Part shown: positions 8,901-15,729 of the stretch, in pieces
How the letters are laid out: every line of letters begins with the position of its first letter
Numbering within the stretch: position 1 is the first letter of the stretch
NCBI GenBank assembly: GCA_964553135.1
Contig: CAZKJL010000002.1
Coordinates: 310,001 to 374,000, forward strand
DNA: 64,000 nt
DNA from: CAZKJL01 sp964553135
GTDB taxonomy: Bacteria; Patescibacteriota; Gracilibacteria; Peribacterales; Peribacteraceae
Direction: 5' to 3'
Notes under the pieces: model-generated
Database searches by the model: none
What the model was told of the DNA's origin: nothing
Seen by the model: the letters and a program-made list of their open reading frames with translations, nothing else
Made by a program: the position numbers and the translations under genes

Positions 8901-11219
8901 CCGTACAGTTTTTCCTGCGACAAGCCCGTGGCCCTCGGCACCATCAAAACCCGTACGTACTTCGTGAATAACAGTCGCGAGAGCGGCACGTTTACGGTGA
9001 CGTATTACTCGGGTTCGCCAACGACCGAGGACTCCGAGTCGCCCGTGTACAGCGGCACCGTGTCGCTTGCCTCCGGCCAAGCCAAAGGTCTCTGGAAAGC
9101 CGTGCCCATTCGCGCGGACAGCGAAGGCCGCGGACTTGTTCGCATCGTCGTGAAAGACGCACTCGGCACCGTGGTCGGTGACAGCTCCCAGCTCGTGGGC
9201 CCGCCCGGCATCATCACCGCCGAGCAGATGGCGCTCAATGTGCAGGCGGCATTCCATAACCAGGCCATCGCCATGCAGGAGGCGGCAGAAGATACCAAGA
9301 CGTACTACGCCTCCATCGGCGTCACGAACCCGCCGTCCTCGTACGATTGGCAGGCCGTGATTGCGCAAATCCCCGAGGCCGTACCGGAGGCGCCGCTTCC
9401 TGCGGACTTGGCAGAACGTCTCATGCGTAACGCGGTGAATGCCAAAGCGTACGCACTCGTTTCCGGTGACCCTGTGCGCATCGCCGCTGCGGAGTCGCAG
9501 CTGGCGGGAGCGCTCGTGGCCTACGGCGGAGCCCTCTCCTACGCCGGTTCTCCCGATGCCGACCGAACCCCTGCCGCACTCGTGGCGTTCATCGAGGACA
9601 AAGTCCGTCGCGACGACACCAAGCAAAAAATCGCTCAAGCTCAGACCAGTGCCAAGGCATTCATGACCGCCGATACATTGAACCTCGCGCGTATGTCCGA
9701 GTTGGTGACGTCCGTGGCTGTGGTCGCAAAGAGCGGTGCGGTATGGGACACGCCGGTGAACGGTGTGACGATTCAATCTCCGAAGACGCAAGAGTATCAA
9801 TTCGGAATCCTTGCGGAACGCAGCGCTGCACAGCCGGAACAGGGAATTGAGATTCTCGGTAAAAAATCCGATGCCAACGTGTACTTTACGATTAAGGACG
9901 CAAAGAAGATGGTCAACCTGTGGGTGGACAGTATCTCCATGCCCACTCCTGACGCCGAAAGCGTGAAGAGCCTGCGTAATATCTCACTCACCCTTCGGAA
10001 AACGGATGGCATCATGCAGCCCGTCATCTCCAACAAAGCCGATCCTGATGCGGCCGAAAGCATCAGCGCCGTTCTTGAGCCCGGTTCGTACAAGCTGCAA
10101 GTTCAAGACCAAACGACCTACGCCTTCTCATCTTCGAGCGACATTGCAAAGGAAGCTGCAGCTCGCATTCCCGTGCCTCTATTTATACAAGTCACTCCCT
10201 ACACCTCCCAGCACATCGTCGGCCGCATCAGTATCGAAGGCCGCGAGGTGACGATGCCGGTGAGCATGAGTGTGGCGGAGTTTCGGGACAATAAAAGAAT
10301 TGATAACTATTCACTGGTTTCTGAATTAAAAAAAGATATGCCCGTCTGGGTCGTCGTGCATGGGCGTACTAGCAGCGAGAAAGGGGATAACATCAACGAT
10401 CTTGCAAAGGCATTGTATGAGTTTGACCAGGTACATCGTGATGCGTACCAAGTGGCGACCGTCGACTGGGAAATGGCTGCAAAAGATAACAGTCTTCTCC
10501 CGCTTGAGCCCCTCCGCGATGCAATGTGGACTCCGGCAGTCGGAGCATGGACTGCGCAATCACTGTTGAGCGCAGGCCTTGTGGCATCGCAGATCAATTT
10601 GATCGGACACAGCCACGGCACATACGCCGGCTACTTTGCCGCGAAAGAAATCAATGCTCACAGCAAAGGAATAACACATTCGATCGTCGCGCTCGACCCT
10701 GCTGTCAACGTGCGTATTTTCAATGGTTCTCATCCGATCGACGAATCAATCATTCGGTTCAGTGAAGTTGCAGATTCAACCCTGGCGATTAAATCTTCGG
10801 TTGATCGAGCTCTCATTCAACAGCAAGTTGCCGATTCGCAGGATGCAGGCAGCTTCTTGTATCAGATGTCAAAACACATTGAATATGGCAGCGATGCTCG
10901 AACCAAGACGGCCCATATTGCTCTTGAGCTGAAGGTTCCGGGAGAAATCGATAAAGATCATGCTCACGGATACCCTGTCACCGCGTTTGCCGATATGATC
11001 CGAAGAAGTTTGATCGATGGATCCTTAACTGAATCAAAAATCGGTCTTCTGCGCCTCCTGAATTCCAGCATGGGTCTTATGACCATGAATCCCCAAAGAG
11101 AGTACGATGGCACAATTGCAGCGTTCAGTTATCGTGATACCGAGAAGGCCGATTGGTGGAAGGCGGAACCCGTATCTGTAGAATTTCAAAACGGAGATCA
11201 TATTTCCTTCCCCGGCTAA
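2937..11219 (+). CDS. Giant secreted protein: coiled coil, WD40-like repeats, C-terminal lipase-like domain
   Basis: 2760 residues. A Sec signal peptide (Leu-rich core, cleavage probably after residues LASA, about 32) is followed by a long Ala/Lys/Asp-rich coiled coil (about 236-566). Two WD40-like blade clusters follow (clearest blades near 849-890 with HDHTVKLWD and 1232-1272 with VSWSPDSTKLATAG), then beta-rich and helical regions of unknown type. The last about 318 residues form a lipase-type alpha/beta hydrolase: oxyanion VVHG (H2475-G2476), nucleophile elbow G2557-H-S2559-H-G2561, an Asp in ALDPA (D2587), and candidate His residues H2675/H2677. The order VDW...LIGHSHG...ALDPA recalls the pancreatic-type lipase family. 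The lipase part is visibly more AT-rich than the rest, and its upstream boundary (VGRISIEGREVTMPV, 2428-2442) recurs after the next four genes. Likely a surface effector or toxin; this role is inferred. Confidence 0.8.
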   Translation: MNVVRCFALRSRFGVWAAFIVLTLLLPFLASAQEVPQGASGSTTSVDAPLGTGSTLTQAPSEQQVIETHDSSDIVVPSEEGMLRSALPGGIGIAVWNADRHAEGILLEQSPLSIGGGPGERPGSQSVTIAFAGGRKSVANVALSLSSDFEGALVLTDRAGGLKAFSLHGSQTGALFLHDSFGSMTLVVKRGTGLVSGIEFDAETHSDGELALTPDAATAARYIEQVSALVLLRTDMESELSRERELLRSSIEQKDAAISDTQESITLSSTALGTLRATLTEKESSVAAGESRMTTLATQIEEHTRKKASLISDRDLRLIGMQSELSRAQALAVSTQSGFLAAGAKAATAQATFDAAKTDLAAAQQSLTEMLIAASGSKLTIGAAQKDLDAAKKSLQIANAALKIAQQARKKDLTAEKLAVSLAEKWVKDATTALNAAKLAVPTATALQRAKTLAVTKQKAVDAALAALTIAQTDLAKATAARDAAASTVADKQKAIDDMNAAIATEDDLITRLQTELDGLTASLPSLRSSVEGLRENVDSQQSTIDALKQVLQDLTLERAELADFPVIFTELLVRTREQVEIAKALQQVADIIMQTRKAELPPILVAADREVQSIADLKNELLASTQTGSLSERLAGFSEQGNLIQSHDATLDSLAAQSANGDWLAPARTRIDEAKRSLASAADVLRAAYLSWTDDVKNDARKAAGKYADIVPAAQSGSHPTTLLADAIRTIDALQTQLKNADAVSIVHDDTFIADLSSALASIDAIERARLEAEKDEPWVAPIDAETWSPLPDLPVGARAMFVHPGEGNAYTAILDPQGERMLVTSQGPRNVMVIDAKTADPSTAVHMVGHTAIVTGSAWSPDSLTVATASHDHTVKLWDSRTGELILSIPLNGPSSGVAFTPDGKRLVIAVDEGSSLLYDIDAKTVIKELPSGVLPVVTRDGVHALFVDAHDVIIRNIVTDETHRVALPLGSPSSLAVSADGVEAYAGNTFGTIYVIDLHSFSIRKEIKNGDYRISSIAPEPTGRLLVADEENVILVYENIANELTKTSTAFRVNAPPTSLSASPTGSGFTVLQARTRTGKSQVVHFNLPVWSGTKLIAKKSSAVLSAADIKNELQAFGEVVSQVKAATTDVSVTEWKTVRADMDNLLSLYGLDERQSSVAAGESAIDTAAWPGIAGVYAGEAGSFIPGGTGVARFAALSPDGSKIALGYESNQVQLVDAATGQKLSTVLKGNGGAVNYVSWSPDSTKLATAGADATIRAFDVRTGAELLKISLTHSADSVVWGIDDVITYAVAGSPVQRYSMSDKSTASVPCQACSALNESPDGQYIIFSDDRVLSIFNRFTKSVKKTAQQPSYVYASTWSTDGNRAYFGFSDGGTVTVDRALWKDIHFDRMNRTAVRSLAADGYHRILQGHDDGSVYLLQANAENVLVPIQEWHIGMPAASLSVSPSGKSFIVTSDRVGAPVLHFALPIPESAQVQAATSLRAQSSTTAARQAIVALGEKYESDNFRQFAREMAEGPTEREEFVMDEQAMDLLAKSAAVEINAKKSSEKFEELKDAYVDTAALKDEALLPSVIASMDTMFDTLDAGRERTAALSNGILRDAIRIGADIQRSQALSSDGIVPVVSADDSIDIASAPQTSGDERVKRASYELVNLGGTVTVQSLRGNTDGLSLQSSTSGIKSVAKGTMLDFGTAGSLVTGVTLSIDIQTGSTVYVHVLRGSQDVAIMETGTGHTITVDDPEGISAILLEHPMFGMSQEAQDWAAYLNSYQSDYLYSWQDPGPAYHYFDILHPALNKGAVMAEAARGVSGIPVTIRSLVVRGNIASPITDGGLLTPMKNGAFARFWTPKINSAFIPNDSFYEQIPQAPGKYTGVTTTAYRGSPVIEAVGTVMNGNFTPLPQELTQTINNTLVIAPLPSGTYLAARTSGGVSSRQTANMPVGSWYDFDLNTIVGNSPEEVQRSAGQSIDIRSDLCAPNTGGDGWFEGAPYSFSCDKPVALGTIKTRTYFVNNSRESGTFTVTYYSGSPTTEDSESPVYSGTVSLASGQAKGLWKAVPIRADSEGRGLVRIVVKDALGTVVGDSSQLVGPPGIITAEQMALNVQAAFHNQAIAMQEAAEDTKTYYASIGVTNPPSSYDWQAVIAQIPEAVPEAPLPADLAERLMRNAVNAKAYALVSGDPVRIAAAESQLAGALVAYGGALSYAGSPDADRTPAALVAFIEDKVRRDDTKQKIAQAQTSAKAFMTADTLNLARMSELVTSVAVVAKSGAVWDTPVNGVTIQSPKTQEYQFGILAERSAAQPEQGIEILGKKSDANVYFTIKDAKKMVNLWVDSISMPTPDAESVKSLRNISLTLRKTDGIMQPVISNKADPDAAESISAVLEPGSYKLQVQDQTTYAFSSSSDIAKEAAARIPVPLFIQVTPYTSQHIVGRISIEGREVTMPVSMSVAEFRDNKRIDNYSLVSELKKDMPVWVVVHGRTSSEKGDNINDLAKALYEFDQVHRDAYQVATVDWEMAAKDNSLLPLEPLRDAMWTPAVGAWTAQSLLSAGLVASQINLIGHSHGTYAGYFAAKEINAHSKGITHSIVALDPAVNVRIFNGSHPIDESIIRFSEVADSTLAIKSSVDRALIQQQVADSQDAGSFLYQMSKHIEYGSDARTKTAHIALELKVPGEIDKDHAHGYPVTAFADMIRRSLIDGSLTESKIGLLRLLNSSMGLMTMNPQREYDGTIAAFSYRDTEKADWWKAEPVSVEFQNGDHISFPG
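10209..10263 (+). repeat. Junction repeat, copy 1 (inside the giant gene)
   Basis: 55 bases encoding HIVGRISIEGREVTMPV, directly before the lipase-like domain. They match 14023-14077 at 52 of 55 positions (by eye); weaker similarity extends about 18 bases to the left in both copies. Confidence 0.9.
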
Positions 11220-11475
11220 CCATGCGCACATTCAAATTCATAGCAGCCATTCTCATCATTTGCATGGCCGTGATCTCCTTCCTTCTCAAGGTGTATCCGC
11301 GTTACTACTTCGTCGGAATCAATAAAAGCGGTGTCGACGTTGCGAAGATCGCCATTGCAAAAAATCTGGGCCCATCCGAGTGTTTTCGCATCGTGCGCTT
11401 CGACCCGTTCGATTCACCCTCAACATCTACCCAAGAAAATTTATGCATCTACACCTACGCCGAACTCACCAAAGA
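11200..11475 (+). repeat. 276-bp perfect direct repeat, copy 1
   Basis: Identical by eye to 11938-12213 (offset 738). It spans the last codons of the giant gene, the intergenic CC and the first 254 bases of the first paralogue. It ends at a single t/c difference, after which the genes diverge. Confidence 0.92.
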
Positions 11476-11896
11476 TCCCTCCGCTTGCGAGCTCCTGATG
11501 CCGAGCGATTACGGATTCAGTTGTATCGGCGCTGCGACAAAATTTTTACCTTGCTTGTTCGATGACCAGAAAAATGTCGTTTGGAATGATGGGCAATACC
11601 ACAAGGTTCCATTCGACAAATGTAGCACTGTGCAAGATTCAGGATTAGGAGAATCTTGTTGTCTGGCAGCCGCGTCTCGGTTTGATCCAGATTTTCTCGA
11701 TGGCTGTTCCCGATTTAAAAAGACGAACCCTTTACTTGCGGACCAATGCCAATATGAAGTGTCACTCAAGGAAGTCCAGTCCAACCTTTGCACTGCGATA
11801 GAAGATGAAAATGTACATGCTGCCTGCAGTCTTGAGGTAAGTGTCTTGGAAAATAATCCCCAATTTCTTGAAAATTATCCATTTGCCAAGCATTGA
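11222..11896 (+). CDS. Cys-rich membrane-anchored protein, paralogue 1 (possible immunity protein)
   Basis: 224 residues: N-terminal membrane helix (about 5-25, Ile/Leu-rich), then an extracytoplasmic Cys-rich domain with about a dozen Cys. The core motif TKDPSACELLMPS is shared with the next three genes. ATG 11222 lies two bases after the giant gene's stop, so the two are probably co-transcribed. The sequence up to the core motif is identical to paralogue 2, then diverges, as expected from duplication plus diversification or gene conversion. Position directly behind a lipase-type domain, membrane anchoring outside the cytoplasm and tandem duplication resemble Tli-type immunity proteins, but sequence alone cannot prove this. 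No known family was recognised. Confidence 0.72.
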   Translation: MRTFKFIAAILIICMAVISFLLKVYPRYYFVGINKSGVDVAKIAIAKNLGPSECFRIVRFDPFDSPSTSTQENLCIYTYAELTKDPSACELLMPSDYGFSCIGAATKFLPCLFDDQKNVVWNDGQYHKVPFDKCSTVQDSGLGESCCLAAASRFDPDFLDGCSRFKKTNPLLADQCQYEVSLKEVQSNLCTAIEDENVHAACSLEVSVLENNPQFLENYPFAKH

Positions 11897-11937
11897 AAAT
11901 AGGGAAGGGGCCATCTTGGCACCCTCTAGACGAGAGA

Positions 11938-12213
11938 ATATTTCCTTCCCCGGCTAACCATGCGCACATTCAAATTCATAGCAGCCATTCTCATCATTTG
12001 CATGGCCGTGATCTCCTTCCTTCTCAAGGTGTATCCGCGTTACTACTTCGTCGGAATCAATAAAAGCGGTGTCGACGTTGCGAAGATCGCCATTGCAAAA
12101 AATCTGGGCCCATCCGAGTGTTTTCGCATCGTGCGCTTCGACCCGTTCGATTCACCCTCAACATCTACCCAAGAAAATTTATGCATCTACACCTACGCCG
12201 AACTCACCAAAGA
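11938..12213 (+). repeat. 276-bp perfect direct repeat, copy 2
   Basis: Second copy of 11200-11475. It even carries the bases that encode the last residues of the giant gene (ISFPG and stop), here as non-coding sequence upstream of paralogue 2. This proves copying of the gene boundary. Confidence 0.92.
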
Positions 12214-12634
12214 CCCCTCCGCCTGCGAACTCCTGATGCCGAGCCGGTACGGCCTCGATTGTGTTGGAGTTGCCATGGATTTTAGAAGACCGTGCGCTCT
12301 CGGCAATGATCGTTCCGTGAGCGGCAATGGGATCGATGCAACTCTTCAAGAATGTGTCACTGGTCCGGATTCCCTTAAAAACAACAGTTGTTGCTTAGTA
12401 TCCAAAGCAAGATTCATCACCACGTTCAATGATTGTTCAGGTGTCACCGGATCACAGGATATGAAGGATGAATGCCAATACAATCTTGCTTTCAAAAATC
12501 ACGATTCCTCTTACTGTGCGTCAATCGCCCATGAAAACCTCCGTGCTGCCTGCGAGGTCGAATCGAAGGCGCTCAAGGAAAATCCCTCGATTTGTGATGG
12601 TTGTGTGGCACCTGTCAGTAACCCGATTCCATGA
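11960..12634 (+). CDS. Cys-rich membrane-anchored protein, paralogue 2
   Basis: 224 residues. The first about 84 are identical to paralogue 1 (same membrane helix and TKDPSACELLMPS motif); the rest differs but keeps the Cys positions, including a CC pair and a C-terminal CDGC. It starts inside the direct repeat, so its start signals are those of paralogue 1. Its stop overlaps the ATG of paralogue 3 (ATGA), which points to translational coupling. Variable C-terminal halves on a constant N-terminus suggest selection on the exposed domain. Confidence 0.72.
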   Translation: MRTFKFIAAILIICMAVISFLLKVYPRYYFVGINKSGVDVAKIAIAKNLGPSECFRIVRFDPFDSPSTSTQENLCIYTYAELTKDPSACELLMPSRYGLDCVGVAMDFRRPCALGNDRSVSGNGIDATLQECVTGPDSLKNNSCCLVSKARFITTFNDCSGVTGSQDMKDECQYNLAFKNHDSSYCASIAHENLRAACEVESKALKENPSICDGCVAPVSNPIP

Positions 12635-13290
12635 CATTCATTGCAAAGACCTTCAAATGGCTTTTGATCTCCATTATTCTTATTCCTGTTATCCTCATTT
12701 GCATTTTCTTTCTTGAGAGATTGCTCGGTTATTACCCCGGTGGGATAAGTGGGCAAGTCGCAAGCATTGCCGCTCAGAGAAAAGATGTTTCTCTTTGCAA
12801 AAAAATCATCGAGCCACCGTGGATCGGTCTGTTTGGTCCAACAGCCGCAGATCATCGGCTCAATTGCGTTGTTGACTACGCGAGGATCACCAAAGACCCC
12901 TCCGCTTGCGAGCTCCTGATGCCGAGCGATTACGCATGGGATTGCTTGGGAGCGGCAATGGAATTCAGCCCATGTGTCTTCCTCGCTGATCAGCAGAAGA
13001 CGGTGAAAGGACAAGGAATTGAAACGACATATGATGAGTGTACGTCTGGTCCAGAATCAACCCGCAACCATGTGTGTTGTGCCATGGCTCGCATAGCCTT
13101 CGATGGAAAGGATAAAGCAAGCTGTGATCAATTTTCCGGATCGGAACGATTGAGTGACCAATGTCACTACATCACCGCAGAGAAAAATCTGAGTGTCGCT
13201 GCATGTTCAGTCATTTCATCCGAAAATATCAAGAAGGGTTGTGAAGTTGCAGTGCGGGCCTTGAGTAACAAGGGGCGAAAGGGTCAATAA
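12631..13290 (+). CDS. Cys-rich membrane-anchored protein, paralogue 3
   Basis: 219 residues. The membrane helix (about 10-30, Ile-rich) differs from copies 1 and 2 but is followed by the same layout: VASIAAQRKDVSLCKKI, then ARITKDPSACELLMPSDY, a CC pair and further Cys. At DNA level the TKDPSACELLMPSDY segment (about 12888-12932) is almost identical to copy 1, although the flanks have diverged strongly, which looks like local gene conversion or strong constraint. It overlaps paralogue 2 by four bases. Confidence 0.7.
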   Translation: MTFIAKTFKWLLISIILIPVILICIFFLERLLGYYPGGISGQVASIAAQRKDVSLCKKIIEPPWIGLFGPTAADHRLNCVVDYARITKDPSACELLMPSDYAWDCLGAAMEFSPCVFLADQQKTVKGQGIETTYDECTSGPESTRNHVCCAMARIAFDGKDKASCDQFSGSERLSDQCHYITAEKNLSVAACSVISSENIKKGCEVAVRALSNKGRKGQ

Positions 13291-13308
13291 TGCTCGCCAC
13301 TAAACCCT

Positions 13309-14001
13309 ATGATAAAGATCCCTCTCCGCATTCTCAAAACACTGGCAATCGCAATTCTCCTTATTGCTCTCGCATTATTTGTATATCCCTGGGTTCTTCG
13401 GGGTCTTGGCTACTACGTTGATAATACGGGCGGTGAGGTTGCAGAAATCGCAGCGCAAAAAAAGGATGTTTCACTCTGCAAAAAAATTACCGTCTACGCA
13501 CGATTTATGGGCCCCACGGCTGGCTCTCGAACTCGTGAGTGCATCTACACCTACGCCGAACTCACCAAAGACCCCTCTGTCTGCGAGCTTCTGATGCCCA
13601 GCAGCTATGGCCTTAGTTGCGTAGGTGCCGCTACTTCCAGTTTCGACATTTGTGTGATGAAGAGTGACGGAGTCGCTTGGAATGACGGGAAAGTTTCCTA
13701 CGAATCGTGCAGACATGATGATCCGAAACGCGGTACCGAGGGTAATCAGTGTTGTCTTGTGGCAAGAGTTGCATTTGTAAAATCAGAGAATGACTGCTCG
13801 TCCCTTAGCGCATACCCCGAGATACATGATGAATGCTTGCAAAGCCTTTCCTTTAAAAATGGAGATCCGACCTCGTGTGACGGCATTGTAAATGGCAATA
13901 CGAAAGCAGCTTGTATCGTGAACGCAAAAGCTATCAGAGAAAACCCCGCTATCTGCTCGGGATGCAAGGCAAGGGTAGCTACTGTCAATGAACTGAAATG
14001 A
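13309..14001 (+). CDS. Cys-rich membrane-anchored protein, paralogue 4
   Basis: 230 residues with an N-terminal membrane helix (about 10-30), then VAEIAAQKKDVSLCKKI like paralogue 3 and YAELTKDPSVCELLMPSSYG like copies 1 and 2, so it looks mosaic. A CC pair and a C-terminal CSGC are present. It begins 19 bases after paralogue 3 and ends 6 bases before the orphan junction remnant. Function unknown; same immunity hypothesis as for its neighbours. Confidence 0.7.
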   Translation: MIKIPLRILKTLAIAILLIALALFVYPWVLRGLGYYVDNTGGEVAEIAAQKKDVSLCKKITVYARFMGPTAGSRTRECIYTYAELTKDPSVCELLMPSSYGLSCVGAATSSFDICVMKSDGVAWNDGKVSYESCRHDDPKRGTEGNQCCLVARVAFVKSENDCSSLSAYPEIHDECLQSLSFKNGDPTSCDGIVNGNTKAACIVNAKAIRENPAICSGCKARVATVNELK

Positions 14002-14022
14002 GCATTTGTCACTCCTACGCCC

Positions 14023-14077
14023 CAGTACATCGTCGGCCGTATCAGTATCGAAGGCCGCGAGGTGACGATGCCAGTGA
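14023..14077 (+). repeat. Junction repeat, copy 2
   Basis: Partner of 10209-10263, in the same orientation, 3.8 kb downstream. Together they bracket the AT-richer lipase domain and the four paralogues. Confidence 0.9.
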
Positions 14078-14119
14078 ACGATGTGCCGCCCGGGACTTTC
14101 CAGTTTTCCGTTTCCGTCC

Positions 14120-14125
14120 TACACT
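14120..14125 (+). promoter_or_regulatory. ybaB -10 (TACACT), leaderless spacing
   Basis: TACACT ends 6 bases before ATG 14132. No Shine-Dalgarno sequence. Confidence 0.5.
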
Positions 14126-14131
14126 TCGGTC

Positions 14132-14419
14132 ATGGTTTCATTCTCCGAACTCCGCAACTCGTTCAAGTTCCAGCGCCAAGCCAAGAAGGTGCAGAACGAA
14201 CTCAAGAACATCCACGTCGAAGCCGAAGCCTCCGGCGTGAAGGTCGTCGTGACGGCCGCGATGGAAATCGTTTCTCTGGAGATCGCTCCCGAGGTACCGC
14301 GTGAGCGCATCCCGGAACTCACCATCGACGCCATGAAGCGCGCCATGAAGAAAGCCCAAATTGTGTCCGCAGAGCGTATGCAGGGCGTCATGGGCGAAAT
14401 GGGCTTGGGCGTGAAGTAG
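14132..14419 (+). CDS. ybaB: YbaB/EbfC-family nucleoid-associated protein
   Basis: 95 residues, the family's usual length. It has an N-terminal amphipathic helix (FQRQAKKVQNELKNIHVE), a central sheet (VKVVVTAAMEIVSLEIAPEV) and C-terminal helices rich in Ala/Met/Lys, the layout of the dimeric YbaB fold that binds DNA. An upstream GTG extends the frame by 17 residues with unlikely sequence; ATG 14132 is preferred because a TACACT -10 lies exactly 6 bases before it. The gene often sits beside dnaX/recR in other bacteria; here it is next to mltG. It probably acts as a small DNA-binding architectural protein. Confidence 0.82.
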   Translation: MVSFSELRNSFKFQRQAKKVQNELKNIHVEAEASGVKVVVTAAMEIVSLEIAPEVPRERIPELTIDAMKRAMKKAQIVSAERMQGVMGEMGLGVK

Positions 14420-14436
14420 CATTTTCTCGACGTAAA

Positions 14437-14460
14437 AATTGAGAATTGAGAATTGAGAAT
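14437..14460 (+). repeat. Heptanucleotide repeat ATTGAGA upstream of mltG
   Basis: About three tandem copies of attgaga followed by at. The same motif recurs in both arms of the insert in the methyltransferase gene (32280-32386). Confidence 0.8.
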
Positions 14461-14467
14461 GTAGAAT
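14460..14467 (+). promoter_or_regulatory. mltG -10 (TG-TAGAAT), leaderless spacing
   Basis: TAGAAT at 14462-14467 ends 6 bases before GTG 14474. It directly follows the ATTGAGA repeat, so the repeat may have supplied promoter sequence. Confidence 0.5.
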
Positions 14468-14473
14468 CCGTCG

Positions 14474-15490
14474 GTGAAAAAACTCATCGTGGTTTTGCTC
14501 ATCATTGGCGTGCTTGGAGGACTGTGGTTTCGCAGTGCGCTAAAGCCGGTGAATGCGCAGAACACGCGCAAAGAGGCCATCAAAATCGAGCAAGGAACGT
14601 CGCTTGCGGGCATCGTGTCGCTGCTTGATGATCGCGATCTCATTCGTTCGCCACTCGCCTTCAAGATCTATGTTCGCATCACGGGAAAAGCCGGAAAGAT
14701 GCAGGCGGGTGCTTTCGCCATCAGCCCCTCGCAGTCGGTCGGCGAGATCGTCGATGTCATCGCCACCGGAAAATCCGAGGAGTTCAACATCACGATTCCG
14801 GAAGGCTACACCGTCGCCGATATCGATGCGCTGCTCGCAAGCAAGGGCCTCGGAAAGCCAGGCGACATCATCCATTGCGCATTCACGTGCGATTTCAGCA
14901 CGTTTGATTTCTTGCCTGCGAAGCCTGCTGCAAGCCAAAAACAAGGCATCGGTTCGCGGCTCGAAGGTTACTTGTTCCCCGAGACGTACGCCGCTTCACC
15001 GGCGGACTACGTGCCGAAGTTTTTCTTGGAGCGCATGCTCGGCACGTTCAGAAAGCGCGTCGCGACGGGACATGCCGACGAGATCAAGAAGAGCGGTCAC
15101 ACGCTGCATGAAGTCGTCATCATGTCGTCTCTCGTGGAAGAGGAATCGCGTCACGACGATGAGCGCGCCAAGGTCGCCGGCATTCTGTGGAAGCGCCTCA
15201 AGAACGGTGTGGTGCTCGGGGTGGATGCAACCACGCGGTACGTCCTCGGCAAGCGCACCGAGGCGCTCACGAAAGCCGACGTGGAAACCGATTCGGAGTA
15301 CAACACGCGCCGAACACAGGGCCTTCCGCCCTCACCCATCGCCAACGCCGGAGAGTCGGCCATCGAAGCCGCGCTCAACCCCGTGGAGACCGAGTATTGG
15401 TACTACCTGCACGACAAAAGCGGCATCATTCGTTATGCCGTGACGAACGATGAGCACAACGCCAATAAGGCCAGGTACTTGGGTCGCTGA
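14474..15490 (+). CDS. mltG: Endolytic murein transglycosylase MltG (YceG-like)
   Basis: 338 residues. An N-terminal membrane anchor (about 3-20) is followed by a LysM-like part (IPEGYTVADIDALLASKG) and the YceG catalytic domain. Family motifs seen: LEGYLFPETY, the catalytic Glu region SSLVEEESR, and the YNTRRTQGLPPSPIAN loop. MltG cleaves nascent glycan strands at the membrane and ends peptidoglycan chain growth, so the cell makes peptidoglycan. The GTG start is supported by the leaderless -10. A likely terminator follows at 15588-15610. Confidence 0.92.
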   Translation: MKKLIVVLLIIGVLGGLWFRSALKPVNAQNTRKEAIKIEQGTSLAGIVSLLDDRDLIRSPLAFKIYVRITGKAGKMQAGAFAISPSQSVGEIVDVIATGKSEEFNITIPEGYTVADIDALLASKGLGKPGDIIHCAFTCDFSTFDFLPAKPAASQKQGIGSRLEGYLFPETYAASPADYVPKFFLERMLGTFRKRVATGHADEIKKSGHTLHEVVIMSSLVEEESRHDDERAKVAGILWKRLKNGVVLGVDATTRYVLGKRTEALTKADVETDSEYNTRRTQGLPPSPIANAGESAIEAALNPVETEYWYYLHDKSGIIRYAVTNDEHNANKARYLGR

Positions 15491-15500
15491 TAATCTCGTG

Positions 15501-15531
15501 TTCTTTCTTTGTCCGAGCGACAAAGAAAGAA
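15501..15531. repeat. 13-bp perfect inverted repeat
   Basis: Arms ttctttctttgtc (15501-15513) and gacaaagaaagaa (15519-15531), loop cgagc. A further imperfect pair (gtgcactg 15547-15554 / cagtgcac 15581-15588) follows. This looks like a compact intergenic repeat or structured 3' UTR. Confidence 0.8.
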
Positions 15532-15587
15532 CCAAAGAAAGCGCGTGTGCACTGAGCGCCCACCCGCAGACCCCCGCGCGCAGTGCA

Positions 15588-15610
15588 CGCCGCCCTTCGG
15601 CGACTTTTTT
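15588..15610 (+). terminator. Rho-independent terminator after mltG
   Basis: 5-bp GC stem cgccg/cggcg around loop ccctt, then ac and a run of six T (15605-15610). Confidence 0.65.
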
Positions 15611-15682
15611 CTTACAACCGATCAAGAGGCTCTATAACGTGGAAGGGAGCCATCAACAGGCCTTCAAAAAAAGTCATTTTTG

Positions 15683-15691
15683 TGGTAAAAT
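15683..15691 (+). promoter_or_regulatory. Extended -10 promoter (TGGTAAAAT) for the FG-GAP gene
   Basis: TGG-TAAAAT at 15683-15691; predicted leader about 30 bases, A-rich, without SD. The same string occurs before the 41758 gene, and a TGGTATAAT variant before the M23 gene. Confidence 0.55.
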
Positions 15692-15729
15692 ACTGAGATA
15701 AATTCAATCCAAAAACTCACACCAAAACA

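Larger units (their letters stand above)
14008..14131 (+). pseudogene. Orphan fragment of the giant gene (junction remnant)
   Basis: One frame reads YIVGRISIEGREVTMPV followed by a new tail (NDVPPGTFQFSVSV). The first part repeats residues 2426-2442 of the giant protein, 52/55 bases identical at 14023-14077. It has no start of its own and runs into the ybaB promoter. It looks like the stump of an earlier or alternative C-terminal tip displaced by the lipase-plus-paralogue block, or an unexpressed cassette. Confidence 0.7.
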
